DNA from: Verrucomicrobiaceae bacterium
GTDB lineage: Bacteria; Verrucomicrobiota; Verrucomicrobiia; Verrucomicrobiales; Verrucomicrobiaceae
Assembly: GCA_027490195.1 (NCBI GenBank)
Contig: JAIXYN010000074.1
Location: forward strand, 1 to 59,493
Direction: 5' to 3'
DNA length: 59,493 bases
This document shows, in pieces, positions 1-8,368 of this stretch. A model generated the notes under the pieces. It had not been told where the DNA came from, searched no databases, and was given only the letters and a program-made list of their open reading frames with translations. A program made the position numbers and the translations under genes. Position 1 is the first letter of the stretch, and the number at the start of each line of letters is the position of its first letter.

Positions 1-166
1 AAGCAGCATGAGATAGGCAATCTGATCGTGCGCGAGGCTTGGCAACTGAGCATGCAGGCGACAGCTGCCCTGCGAAGAATGCGCCGCAGACACAGAATCC
101 TAACTGCCTGCTTCGCCCAAGCCGAACTTTGGCCTTAACGTCAGTCTATTATACAAGTCTCAATAT
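1..166. other. no gene recognised at the left edge
   Basis: No open frame with recognisable protein character is visible here. The last 30 bases become AT-rich and contain a possible -10-like TATTATAC stretch just ahead of the small gene that follows. I cannot define a promoter with confidence. Confidence 0.3.
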
Positions 167-511
167 TTGGTAAAATTCATAGCTTCATTAGCTGTATCGT
201 CAGTTGCGTTCGTCATGCTGAATCGTTTTTTTGCCGAGATTAAAAACAAATATGTTCAACGAATGTGTGAACTCTGGGTGGCAGCTAATGGCACAATGGT
301 TATTCAAGTTGAAGGAAGTTACATAAAATGTAAGAACATGAGCTATGAATCATGCTTTTTAGTTAGCCAGATTGCCGATGTTTTGCACGGTGGGAATTAT
401 GTGGTTTACATAGTCTGCGATCAGAAGACAAAAATGACGGCATTTTTTCCCGTTCCCATGGATGAAAAATCTTTTATCGATGCCGTGGATAAACAACTTG
501 GCAGGGCTTAG
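167..511 (+). CDS. small hypothetical protein, AT-rich, N-terminal hydrophobic segment
   Basis: The frame gives 114 aa from a TTG start; the next in-frame Met is residue 17. Residues 3-22 are hydrophobic and could be a signal anchor. The rest is a mixed alpha/beta-looking sequence with Cys at about 34, 55, 63 and 84. I recognise no family. The DNA is clearly richer in A+T than the roughly 60% GC surroundings, which suggests recent acquisition. Its stop codon lies exactly where homology of the opposite-strand primase remnant ends, so it may have arrived with, or been exposed by, the rearrangement that broke that gene. The start is uncertain because no clear ribosome binding site is seen. Confidence 0.45.
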   Translation: MVKFIASLAVSSVAFVMLNRFFAEIKNKYVQRMCELWVAANGTMVIQVEGSYIKCKNMSYESCFLVSQIADVLHGGNYVVYIVCDQKTKMTAFFPVPMDEKSFIDAVDKQLGRA

Positions 512-1141
512 ATTGCCAAAGCCACCCTTCGGGAGCGTGTCCTGATTCGGAAAAAAACGATTGTACGAACGAAACCCCAACTCCGGCCTGCTCTCCATCG
601 CCTCGGTCAACACATGCGCTCCCAACTTCCGCGCTAGTGCTGCCGGAACCGCTTCGTCGAAAAATATCCAGACGTGCCCACCATTGCCAGAACGTGAGCG
701 TTCCAGGGCTGCAGGAACATCGAGCCGGTGGCAGGTTTCCAGGAAAGCCCTTGCATCCACAGCCCAATCCTTTCCATCAAAATCCGCCGCCAAAAACCAG
801 CACCTTTCATCGAGTAGCATGGGATACACACCCATGACGAACGGCTGCCGGTGGTCATCGATACCCGATAAATGCCATCGAATCACATCGTCAGTCACCG
901 GGAGCCAGTGCTGGTGCAGGCACTCGCTGCACTTGACGCGAGGTTTCTCGCACACGCCGAGCACCCATTCGTTACCTCAAGCTGGCTGGTACCCCGACTT
1001 CCCGGTCTTTTTGCTCTCAAAACGTCGCGGGTAAACCTCAGTGCGACCGCGAAACAAAGATCGGAACAGTTCAATCTTGGCGGACACTGGCAGGGGCTTT
1101 TTTTGCAACGCCCCAACATCGATCCTGAGCAGGGGATTTGG
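509..1141 (-). pseudogene. remnant of TOTE conflict-system archaeo-eukaryotic primase (AEP domain)
   Basis: Read on the minus strand, this frame matches the N-terminal AEP domain of TOTE-type primases. It has the LFRSLFRGR start motif, a GKSGYQPA segment, CEKPRVKCSEC, the catalytic-type ADFDG (D-x-D), SGNGGHVWIFF (the sxH motif region), FRSYNRFFPNQ and the GGFGNL end motif. An in-frame TGA at 977-979 replaces the Cys codon (TGC) normally found before NEW, splitting the frame. Homology stops abruptly after GFGNL at about position 509 and runs into unrelated sequence antisense to the neighbouring small gene. The helicase and nuclease parts expected in full-length members are absent. It is therefore a truncated, nonsense-mutated relic. 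Family recognition is from motif memory; the breakpoints are seen directly. Confidence 0.8.
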
Positions 1142-1570
1142 TCAAGGGCATGCGCCGGGTAATCGGGCCATTCGTACAAGGCAATGCATGGCGTTCTGAT
1201 CTGGAATTTCGGAACCATGTTTCCATCGCCTTAGCTGCTGGTGGATCACCCCAACCAAAATTGCGAAATGCTTCTGATCCACCCCTTGGCAGCGGCGGGC
1301 TTTGAGGACAAGATCGGCAGCAGTTTCTAGGTTGAAAGGGTAGTAGCCAAGGAATGACAGAATACCTGGCCATTCTGACACAACAGGCTGTCGTTCGTCA
1401 CGCTCCCAGCGCTCGTAAACCTCGCGCAGGGTGCCGAACTGCTCAGCCACATCCGCATGTCTCAAATCCAGGACCAATCTTCGATTGCGAAGATGTTCGC
1501 CAAGAGTTTTGGGCTGGGGGATAAAACCTTTCTTTCTGAGGTTGAATGCATAAAAAGCTTCTGGCTTCAC
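1142..1570 (-). CDS. XRE-type helix-turn-helix DNA-binding protein
   Basis: This 142-aa protein has two apparent helix-turn-helix units. The first is TLGEHLRNRRLVLDLRHADV followed by an EVYERWERDERQP recognition-helix region. The second is around residues 100-125 (HFAILVGVIHQQLRRWKHGS). The spacer with the LGYYPF motif is typical of a short double-HTH family common in environmental bacteria. It probably binds DNA as a regulator of the element that also carried the primase; its stop codon directly abuts the primase frame, with no frame change. The target is unknown. The ATG start follows an AT-rich stretch, and I see no strong Shine-Dalgarno sequence. Confidence 0.7.
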   Translation of the reverse strand: MKPEAFYAFNLRKKGFIPQPKTLGEHLRNRRLVLDLRHADVAEQFGTLREVYERWERDERQPVVSEWPGILSFLGYYPFNLETAADLVLKARRCQGVDQKHFAILVGVIHQQLRRWKHGSEIPDQNAMHCLVRMARLPGACP

Positions 1571-1766
1571 CTGGATAGTAAAAAAGCAAAATAGGGTGAT
1601 GCTTTTTTCAAATGAGTGCCCAATTGTTCCAGTGCTGAGTTTGTTGTGCTGGCTGAGTGGTTGGAATTTGGGTCAATGGGATCGAATGATAAGTGCGTTT
1701 CGATTGCCGGTTGGCGGTTGCGTGGAACGGAGGCCTTTTTTGGCGGGAAAGTGGGACTGCTATCAT

Positions 1767-3593
1767 TTATTTCCGGCCCCTAATGATGTCCATCAGTGTG
1801 CGCTTCCTTGGTTTTGGCGGATCTTCTACCAAGGGTTGGGCACTTGGTGGGGTGGGTGATGGCAGGTTTTTTTGAAGGCGTTCGTTCACCTCGTTCTCGG
1901 TGGTCAAGGACTGGAGCATCTGCACGTTATTGGAGTCCAGCACTTCCTTGCTGGCGATCGCACCGCCCTCTTTGGGATTGACGAGGTGGGGACAGATCAG
2001 GAGGATGAGCTCCTCCCGTGTCTTGGTGTCCTGGCGTCTTCCAAAGAGTGTGCCGACGATGGGGATGTTGCCGAGCAGGGGGACTTGGGCGCGGGTGTCG
2101 GTGAAGTTGGTGTCGATGAGGCCGCCGATGACGACGGGCACCTGATGCTTGGCGACGACGGTGCCGCTGACGGTGCGGGACTGCACGGTATCGACGGCCT
2201 GACGCTGGAAGCCGTTGTTGTTGGGGACGAGCACCGTGGCACCATTGGTGGTGATGTTGGAGTTTTCCTGGAGAAGACGGAGGGTGACGGTTTTGTCGGC
2301 ATTGATGTTGGGCGTGATGAGCAGCGTGGTGCCGACGGGGCGGAATTCGATGTCGGTGCTGCCCTGGGTGACGACGTTGTTGATCGCGCCAGGTATCACT
2401 GCGCCGCCGTTGAAGCTGCGGTTCAGCGGGCGCTCCTCGCCGATGAAGAGGCGGCTGACTTCGTTGTTGGCGATGAGCAGGGTGGGCGTGGAGACGACGC
2501 GTACCTGGCCTTTCTCTTCCAGCACTTGAATGCGGGCGCTGAAGTTGTTGCTGGCAAAACTGAAACTCAAATTTCCCGCCTGCACTGGATTGCTTCCGAA
2601 CCCGGCACGGAAGCGCCCGTTGTCGAAGAGGTAATCGACGGCGCTGCGGTAGCCCTGGTCCATGCGCACACGGAGAATTTTGACCTCAAGCAGCACGGTC
2701 TGTGTCGGCACATCGACGCTGGTGATGAGCGCCTTGATCTGCGTCATCGCACGGCTGTCGCCGGTGCGGACAATGACTTTGTTCAGCCTCTGAATGACGG
2801 TGACGAAGATGTTTACGCGGTCGTCGAGCAGCTTTTCGGCGTTGTCGGCACGGTCTTCGAGGGTTTGAATCTCCTCGGCCGTGAGGTTTTCCACGCGCTG
2901 CGGTTGTATGGGCTGGTTATTGTTTGAATTGTTGTTGCCGAAGTTTTGGAACCCACCCAAACCGCCACCCAGTCCTCCACGGCCGCCAAAGCCACCCAGA
3001 CCAACACCCACCCCGCCGCCAAGGCCGCCGCCCAAGCCACCAACTTGGCCTCCACCGGCGTTGTTCCGCTGCCCGCTCACTCCCAAATTCTGGCTTCGGC
3101 CATCGACGATGTCGAAGCGCTGGAAGCGCTGCTGCAGTTCCATGGTGGCTTGGAAGTCCTGCATGAAGTTGCTCTGGTTCATTCGCACACGCGAGCCATA
3201 AAGATCTTGGATGGCGCGGCCCACATCGTTCGCGTTGGGGAAACGCAGATCGAAGACCTCTGTGAGCTCTTCCTGGAAGCTGCCGAGGTCGCGCTTGAAC
3301 TCCTCGGGGGTGTGGATGCGGATGATGCCGCTTTTGTCATCCTCACGGAACCACAAGTTATGCGAGCGGCACAGCGCCTCCACGGCGTCGCGGGCCTGCA
3401 CTTGAGTGAGGTAAAGGCTGACGATGGTTTTCCCGGCTTCGACGGAGCTGACGACATTCAGGCCACCGGCCTCGGACAAAATGCGGGAGGCATCCGAGAG
3501 CGGCACCTGCCGGAGGTCAATGACCTCCATGCGGGCGGTTTGGGCCAGCGCGTCGCCGGAGAGAAGTGAGAGCAGGAACAGGAGGCGTTTCAT
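1767..3593 (-). CDS. gspD: GspD/PilQ-type secretin (outer-membrane pore)
   Basis: A 608-aa secretin that would form the outer-membrane channel of a type II secretion or type IV pilus-like machine. A signal peptide (about residues 1-18) is followed by N-domains. Then comes an unusual glycine-rich stretch at about 180-217 and an asparagine run at about 220-226. The secretin core carries the conserved VPLLGNIPIVGTLF signature near the C-terminus and ends in a basic tail. The start overlaps the stop of the preceding gene (ATGA), so translation is likely coupled. It is the last gene of the secretion operon. The Gly/Asn-rich linker is longer than is common in model secretins and may be a flexible insert in the periplasmic vestibule (inference). 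Confidence 0.92.
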   Translation of the reverse strand: MKRLLFLLSLLSGDALAQTARMEVIDLRQVPLSDASRILSEAGGLNVVSSVEAGKTIVSLYLTQVQARDAVEALCRSHNLWFREDDKSGIIRIHTPEEFKRDLGSFQEELTEVFDLRFPNANDVGRAIQDLYGSRVRMNQSNFMQDFQATMELQQRFQRFDIVDGRSQNLGVSGQRNNAGGGQVGGLGGGLGGGVGVGLGGFGGRGGLGGGLGGFQNFGNNNSNNNQPIQPQRVENLTAEEIQTLEDRADNAEKLLDDRVNIFVTVIQRLNKVIVRTGDSRAMTQIKALITSVDVPTQTVLLEVKILRVRMDQGYRSAVDYLFDNGRFRAGFGSNPVQAGNLSFSFASNNFSARIQVLEEKGQVRVVSTPTLLIANNEVSRLFIGEERPLNRSFNGGAVIPGAINNVVTQGSTDIEFRPVGTTLLITPNINADKTVTLRLLQENSNITTNGATVLVPNNNGFQRQAVDTVQSRTVSGTVVAKHQVPVVIGGLIDTNFTDTRAQVPLLGNIPIVGTLFGRRQDTKTREELILLICPHLVNPKEGGAIASKEVLDSNNVQMLQSLTTENEVNERLQKNLPSPTPPSAQPLVEDPPKPRKRTLMDIIRGRK

Positions 3594-3961
3594 TGCAGGC
3601 GGAGGGTTTGTTTGAGCGGCAGCACTTCAATGGTGGCGCTTTCTTTGGTGAGTTCGCTGAGCTGGAGGCTGAGGTGGCTGAATTCGCCGGAAAGACTGAG
3701 CGCGCCGCCCTGTTTGAGCGCGAGCACCTGCTTGTTCACTTCAATGATGACGAGCCCCTGGCCGGTTTGACTGATGATCTTGCCACGCATGATCACCGTC
3801 GGTAAAGATTTAGCGTTCGACTGGCCGCCCGCACCCGCCATGAGCAACTGTTGAAGCGCCGCATCTGGCACCGTGGGATCCGTGGCTGGCCTAGGGGGAG
3901 CGGGTGTCTGCGCAGATGCCAGCGAGGCAAGCAGGAGCGCGGTGAGTAGCAGGTGTTTCAT
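3590..3961 (-). CDS. small periplasmic secretion-system protein, GspC/PilP-like
   Basis: A 123-aa protein with a clear signal peptide (residues 1-17, ending in ASA) and a proline-rich linker. A beta-rich domain begins near VIMRGKIISQTGQGLVIIEV. I chose the ATG at 3961, not the longer upstream frame, because it opens directly with the signal peptide and lies 7 nt after gspF. The position between gspF and gspD, the size and the beta-rich periplasmic region suggest it links the inner-membrane platform to the secretin as GspC or PilP do. Sequence similarity is too weak to name it. The stop overlaps the secretin start. Confidence 0.75.
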   Translation of the reverse strand: MKHLLLTALLLASLASAQTPAPPRPATDPTVPDAALQQLLMAGAGGQSNAKSLPTVIMRGKIISQTGQGLVIIEVNKQVLALKQGGALSLSGEFSHLSLQLSELTKESATIEVLPLKQTLRLQ

Positions 3962-3968
3962 AAGCTGG

Positions 3969-5189
3969 TTAGCGGAGGTTGTTGCCAGGGCCGGTGGCGG
4001 CGAAGAGGGCCATGAAGAAGGAGATGTAGACGTAGCCCACCACGGTGCCGACGGTGACAATGACGGCTGGTTCGATGAGCGCGGTGAGGCGCTTGATGAG
4101 GCGCTCTAGCTGCGCCTCATGAAAGCGTGCTACTTCATCCAGCACGTTGTCGAGAGTGCCTGAGGATTCGCCCACGGCGATCATGCGCGGGAGCATGGGC
4201 ATGAATCCGTGCGGGCGGCTCAGGTGCCGCGCCAGCGGCTCGCCCTGCATGACCTGCTCCCGGGCACTGGTCACGATGCTGGCGAGGCGGCGGTTGCCCA
4301 TGAGCCGTTCAGTGACGCGCAGCGCCTCAATGAGCGTGACGCCACTGCTGAGCAGCGCCGAGAAGCTGGTGGCAAACAGGGCCGTGCCTGCGGTGCGGAA
4401 GGCTTTGCCGAGCAGGGGGATGCGCAGGGCAAGCGCATCAATGACGGCACGTCCAGGCGGCCAGAGAAAGAGCATCACGAGAGCGATGGCGGATGACACG
4501 GCAATGATGACCGTGGTGACGCCATTGATTTGAATCCAGTCGCTGAAGTCGAGCAGCCGCTGGGTCATCGGTGGCAGCTTCTTGCCCATCGCCCGCAGGA
4601 AGACCTGCAGCTTTGGCAGCACTCCGATGACCATGTAAACCGCCAGCCCGATGGCGAGCAGAAAGACGATGGCCGGATACATGAGCGTGGTGAGTAACCC
4701 GGCACGCAGCGTGCGTTTTTTCTCCAGAGCCATGGCGGCACGCTCCAGCACAGGGCCGAGATGGCCGGTCTGCTCGCCGACGCTGACGAGCTGCACGACG
4801 AGGCGGTTGAAGCAGGGTTGCTGGGCCAGCGCATCGGCAAAGGTGCGCCCGCTTTCGATGGCCATGACCACTTCCTCCCACACTCTGCGAAGACGGCCAC
4901 GCTCCGACTGTTCTGCGACAAGCCGAAGTGCCCCCAGTAAGGTGAGCCCGCTGCGCAAAAGTGTGGCGAGCTGATAGAGGCTGATTTCAATATCGAGTGA
5001 GCGAATCCACAGCAGTTCGGAGGGCTTCCAGCCACGTGAGTGTGCAGAATGCTGCACTTCCTCAAGACCAATCACCGTCAGGCCACGTCCGCGCAGTTCG
5101 GCTGTGGCTGCGGCGCTGGAGGCGGATTCCAGTTCACCCGAGAGACGGGAACCTGCGGCATCGAGAACGTTGTAGAGGAAGGCGGGCAT
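3969..5189 (-). CDS. gspF: GspF/PilC inner-membrane platform protein
   Basis: A 406-aa T2SS F-family protein of normal family length. It has two repeated cytoplasmic helical domains (LATLLRSGLTLLGALRL and, in the second half, FSALLSSGVTLIEALRVTE), each followed by the conserved VGEQTG or VGESSG motif. There are transmembrane segments around residues 166-195, 220-245 and 375-400. It would sit in the inner membrane and connect the assembly ATPase to pseudopilus polymerisation. It follows gspE by 7 nt. Confidence 0.93.
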   Translation of the reverse strand: MPAFLYNVLDAAGSRLSGELESASSAAATAELRGRGLTVIGLEEVQHSAHSRGWKPSELLWIRSLDIEISLYQLATLLRSGLTLLGALRLVAEQSERGRLRRVWEEVVMAIESGRTFADALAQQPCFNRLVVQLVSVGEQTGHLGPVLERAAMALEKKRTLRAGLLTTLMYPAIVFLLAIGLAVYMVIGVLPKLQVFLRAMGKKLPPMTQRLLDFSDWIQINGVTTVIIAVSSAIALVMLFLWPPGRAVIDALALRIPLLGKAFRTAGTALFATSFSALLSSGVTLIEALRVTERLMGNRRLASIVTSAREQVMQGEPLARHLSRPHGFMPMLPRMIAVGESSGTLDNVLDEVARFHEAQLERLIKRLTALIEPAVIVTVGTVVGYVYISFFMALFAATGPGNNLR

Positions 5190-5196
5190 GGGGAGT

Positions 5197-6720
5197 TTAC
5201 CAGACGGTCACAGCGCTGCGCACGTCATTCATGGTCACGCTGCCGGCGCGCAGTTTATCGGCGGCATCGTGGACGAGCAGTGGCAGGTTGCGCAGACGCA
5301 TGGATTCATTCAGCGCCGCCTCATCTGCGCCACGCGCAATCATCTGCGACCACTGCTCATCAACCGGCAGCATTTCAAACAAACCCATACGACCGATGAA
5401 ACCGCGCCCGGCGCAGTAGAGGCAGCCCTGCGGCTCAAAACCATCCTGTCCCTCCAGCTCCGGCTGTGAGAGCAGGGCTGCTTCTTCGATGCGGATCGCA
5501 CGCGGCTGAATGCAATGCCCACAGCATTTGCGCACCAGCCGCTGTGCCACGGCCAGGCGGAGTGTGGAGGCGATGAGAAAACGCTCCACGCCCATCTCGG
5601 CCAGACGCACCACAGCTCCGGCAGCTGAGTTTGTGTGCAGCGTGGAGAAGACCAGATGGCCGGTGAGCGCGGCCTTGATGGCGATGTCTGCCGTCTCACG
5701 ATCACGAATTTCACCGATCATCACGACATCAGGATCATGCCGCAGCACGCTGCGCAGGGCGCTGGCGAAGTTGACCTTGTCCGCGCTGTCCACCTCCACC
5801 TGCACGAGGCCTGGGATCTCATTTTCGATGGGATCTTCGATGGTGATGATGTTTTGCACCTCGGCGGCAATGAGTTCACGCAGCGCGGCATAAAGGGTGG
5901 TTGTCTTGCCGGAGCCCGTGGGGCCAGTGAGCAGGATGAGGCCGTGCGGCTTGGCGATGGCCTCGCTGAACATGGCGTGATGCGTGGCGCTCATGCCCAG
6001 AGCACCGAGACTGAAGCGGCTGCTGTCCACGGCGAGCAGGCGCAGCGTGAGGCGCTCGCCATGCCGGGTGGGGATGGTGGCCACGCGCACATCGATCACC
6101 AAGCCGCGTGCTCCGGCTTCGCTATGACGGAAAGCACCGTCCTGCGAGGCGCGACGTTCGGCGATGTTCAGCCCGGCGATGATCTTGAAGCGGTTGAGCA
6201 AAGCACCATGCACGCTCATGGGCAGGCGGTAGGCCTCCTCCAGCACACCATCGACGCGCAGGCGCACCTGCAGCTCCTTTTCCCCCGGATTGAAGTGGAT
6301 GTCTGAAGCCTGGCGCAGCATCCCGGCACGGAGGATTTCATTGGCGAGCTGCGTGGCGTCGGAATCGCCGTCTCCTGCATCCAGGCTGGCGGCGGCCTGT
6401 CCGCGCTCCGTGTAGCGCGTGAGGGTGCTGGTTCCGGCCTGGGGGGCATCGCGGTAAAGCCGGTCAAGAGCGCGGCCGAGTGATGCGGGCTCTGCCACCA
6501 CCGCACGCAGGGGGTGCTCAAAGTAACGCTGCAAGGTGCGGAGTGCTGCTTCATCATCCTGATGCTGGCAGGCCAGCCACACATGCCCCTCATGCACGGC
6601 AAAGGGCAGGAGTCTTCGTCTCAAGGCGATGCTCGCAGGCAGACGCAAGGCCTGCACCGAATCAATGCGCACGGCATCGAGATCTAGCAGCGTCTGCGGT
6701 TTGTGAGGTGTGGGGGTCAT
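5197..6720 (-). CDS. gspE: GspE/PilB-type assembly ATPase
   Basis: A 507-aa hexameric traffic ATPase powering pseudopilus extension. An N-terminal GspE-N-like region is followed by the catalytic domain. Walker A is GPTGSGKT (266-273), the Asp box includes IEDPIE, Walker B is DVVMIGEIRD (331-340) and the His box is LVFSTLHTNS. The zinc-binding pairs CCGHC (399-403) and CLYC (433-436) have family-typical placement. It overlaps the upstream pilT stop by ATGA. Carrying both PilT and GspE ATPases in one operon suggests a machine able to retract as well as extend. Confidence 0.94.
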   Translation of the reverse strand: MTPTPHKPQTLLDLDAVRIDSVQALRLPASIALRRRLLPFAVHEGHVWLACQHQDDEAALRTLQRYFEHPLRAVVAEPASLGRALDRLYRDAPQAGTSTLTRYTERGQAAASLDAGDGDSDATQLANEILRAGMLRQASDIHFNPGEKELQVRLRVDGVLEEAYRLPMSVHGALLNRFKIIAGLNIAERRASQDGAFRHSEAGARGLVIDVRVATIPTRHGERLTLRLLAVDSSRFSLGALGMSATHHAMFSEAIAKPHGLILLTGPTGSGKTTTLYAALRELIAAEVQNIITIEDPIENEIPGLVQVEVDSADKVNFASALRSVLRHDPDVVMIGEIRDRETADIAIKAALTGHLVFSTLHTNSAAGAVVRLAEMGVERFLIASTLRLAVAQRLVRKCCGHCIQPRAIRIEEAALLSQPELEGQDGFEPQGCLYCAGRGFIGRMGLFEMLPVDEQWSQMIARGADEAALNESMRLRNLPLLVHDAADKLRAGSVTMNDVRSAVTVW

Positions 6721-7856
6721 GCGGATGCGGCGGAACGTGTCCTCATGCGGCTGGCGCGCTCAAACACCTGAGCTGGTTTTCGGGCGAGGGCATTGATGGT
6801 CTGCTCGGAGATGTCTCCGCGCAGGTAGAGCGTGGCGAGGCTGTGCTCCATGGTCTGCATGCCCTGCTGAGTGCCGGACTCCATGGCTGAGTAGATCTGA
6901 TTGCTCTTGCCCGTGGCGATGAGGTTCGCCACGGCCTGGCTGGCCATCAAAATCTCCGCTGCAAGGACGCGACGCCCCTTGGGTTCTTCATCGCCATTGC
7001 CGCGTTGTTTTCGTCCTGGACCGTCCGCGACGACAAGGTGCTGGGCCACCACGGCACGAAGAACAAGGGCGAGCTGGCGACGGATGCCGTCCTGCTCGCC
7101 CGCAGGAAACACAGACACCATGCGCTCGATGGCTCCCACGCAATCGCCCGCGTGGACGGTGGTGAAAACGAGATGCCCGGTCTCCGCTGCGGTGATGGCG
7201 GTGCGGATGGTGGTGAGGTCGCGGATTTCGCCGACGAGGATGACATCGGGGTCCTGCCGCATGGCAGCGACGAGCGCGTCATTGAAGCTGGGTGTGTCGA
7301 GCCCAAGCTGGCGCTGATTCACCAGCGCTAGATTGGAGTGATGCACATACTCCACCGGGTCTTCGATGGTGATGAGATGGCAGCGCCGCGTTTGATTGAT
7401 GTGATCCAGCAGCGTGGCGAGCGTGGTCGTCTTGCCGGAACCCGTGGGGCCGGCGATGACAACGAGCCCATAGGGCTGCAGGCTGAGTTGGTTCAGCGAG
7501 TCCGGTAGCCCCAGTTCCGAGAGCGGACGAAAGCGGTCATCCAGACGACGCAGTGCGAGATGGATGCGGCCGCGTACCTTGTAAATATTGATGCGGAAGC
7601 GCACGCCGCGACGGCTGGTGAGGGCACCATCGTAGCTGCCGGTGTCACGCACGACCGGGCCGCTTGACTGGCCGGTGATTTCACGTGCCCAGCGCTCCAT
7701 TTGAGCTTCTGGGATGTTTGGCGAAGATTCGTCTGACCTGAGCACACCCTGGACACGGAAGTAGGGAGGGGCATCACTGGCGAGATGCAGGTCCGAGGCA
7801 CCGAGGTCGAGACAGCGGTCGAGCAGGGGTTCAAGCTGTTGGGCAGGTACGCTCAT
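6717..7856 (-). CDS. pilT: PilT-type retraction ATPase
   Basis: A 379-aa PilT-family ATPase with the LGASDLHL N-terminal motif, Walker A GPTGSGKT (136-143), IEDPVEYVHH, AMRQDPDVILVGEIRD (Walker B) and the His box VFTTVHAGD. It is slightly longer than typical PilT, partly through a basic insert around residues 276-292. Retraction ATPases belong to type IV pili and are unusual beside GspL/GspM-like genes. Its start overlaps the fur-family stop by ATGA, so its translation is probably coupled to the regulator. Confidence 0.92.
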   Translation of the reverse strand: MSVPAQQLEPLLDRCLDLGASDLHLASDAPPYFRVQGVLRSDESSPNIPEAQMERWAREITGQSSGPVVRDTGSYDGALTSRRGVRFRINIYKVRGRIHLALRRLDDRFRPLSELGLPDSLNQLSLQPYGLVVIAGPTGSGKTTTLATLLDHINQTRRCHLITIEDPVEYVHHSNLALVNQRQLGLDTPSFNDALVAAMRQDPDVILVGEIRDLTTIRTAITAAETGHLVFTTVHAGDCVGAIERMVSVFPAGEQDGIRRQLALVLRAVVAQHLVVADGPGRKQRGNGDEEPKGRRVLAAEILMASQAVANLIATGKSNQIYSAMESGTQQGMQTMEHSLATLYLRGDISEQTINALARKPAQVFERASRMRTRSAASA

Positions 7857-8356
7857 CGAATTGGGTGAGTGTGGTGTTCCTGCGGCACGTCATGGCCCTC
7901 TGTGCAGTGCGGGCACAAGCCGAAAAACTCCAGTTCATGGCGCACGGCTTTCCAGCCTGATTTTGCGGCGAGTTGCTGCTCCAGACTGTACAGTTCCGGC
8001 GGTGTTTGCACGGGCTGGAGTTCACCACAGCTCGTGCAGACGAGGTAGTCCGGCTGCGGGCCGGGTCGGATGATCTGAAAGTATTGTGCGCGTTCGCCGA
8101 GATGCATGCGCCGCACCACGCCTGCCTGCTCCAGCTTCAACATGAGGCGATAGAGGGTCACTGGGTTGAATTCCTTGAGGCTGGTCAAGTCTGCCCAGTA
8201 GGCGATGGCGGCAGGTGCCGAATGCGCGGTCATGGCCTGAATCAGGCTCCGGAGGGCAGGGGTTCGCCTTACCCCGCGCTCATGAAGCCTGCCGAGAATC
8301 TCCTCAGCCGTACGGGCGGAGGTGTCTGCATTTGCGCTGTCATGATGAGTGTCCAT
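7853..8356 (-). CDS. Fur-family metal-responsive repressor (Zur-like)
   Basis: A 167-aa Fur-family protein. An N-terminal winged helix (GVRRTPALRSLIQAM, FNPVTLYRLMLKLEQAGVV) precedes the dimerisation region. The two structural-zinc CxxC pairs are present (C107/C110 and C148/C151), and the C-terminus is His-rich (EHHTH). The usual HHHDH-type sensory motif before the first CxxC is replaced by GPQPDYLVC, so metal sensing may differ from canonical Fur or Zur. Neighbouring a COG0523 GTPase favours a zinc role (inference). Translational overlap with pilT on one side and a 12-nt gap to the unknown gene on the other put it inside the secretion operon. Confidence 0.88.
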   Translation of the reverse strand: MDTHHDSANADTSARTAEEILGRLHERGVRRTPALRSLIQAMTAHSAPAAIAYWADLTSLKEFNPVTLYRLMLKLEQAGVVRRMHLGERAQYFQIIRPGPQPDYLVCTSCGELQPVQTPPELYSLEQQLAAKSGWKAVRHELEFFGLCPHCTEGHDVPQEHHTHPIR

Positions 8357-8368
8357 GCGGAAGAGGGA

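Noticed and set aside
1872..2927. 351-aa open frame on the plus strand, opposite gspD
   Set aside because: It is fully antisense to a clear secretin gene and its sequence is low-complexity Asp/Gly/Val of the type produced by GC-rich antisense frames.
2950..3060. repetitive GC-rich stretch resembling tandem repeats
   Set aside because: It encodes the glycine-rich linker of the secretin and is explained by coding; it is not a CRISPR array or satellite.
3962..4060. N-terminal extension of the small periplasmic protein frame
   Set aside because: It overlaps the gspF 3' end and lies ahead of a proper signal peptide start at 3961.
5635..6306. 223-aa plus-strand frame opposite gspE
   Set aside because: It is antisense to a well-conserved ATPase and has no independent motif or ribosome binding site.
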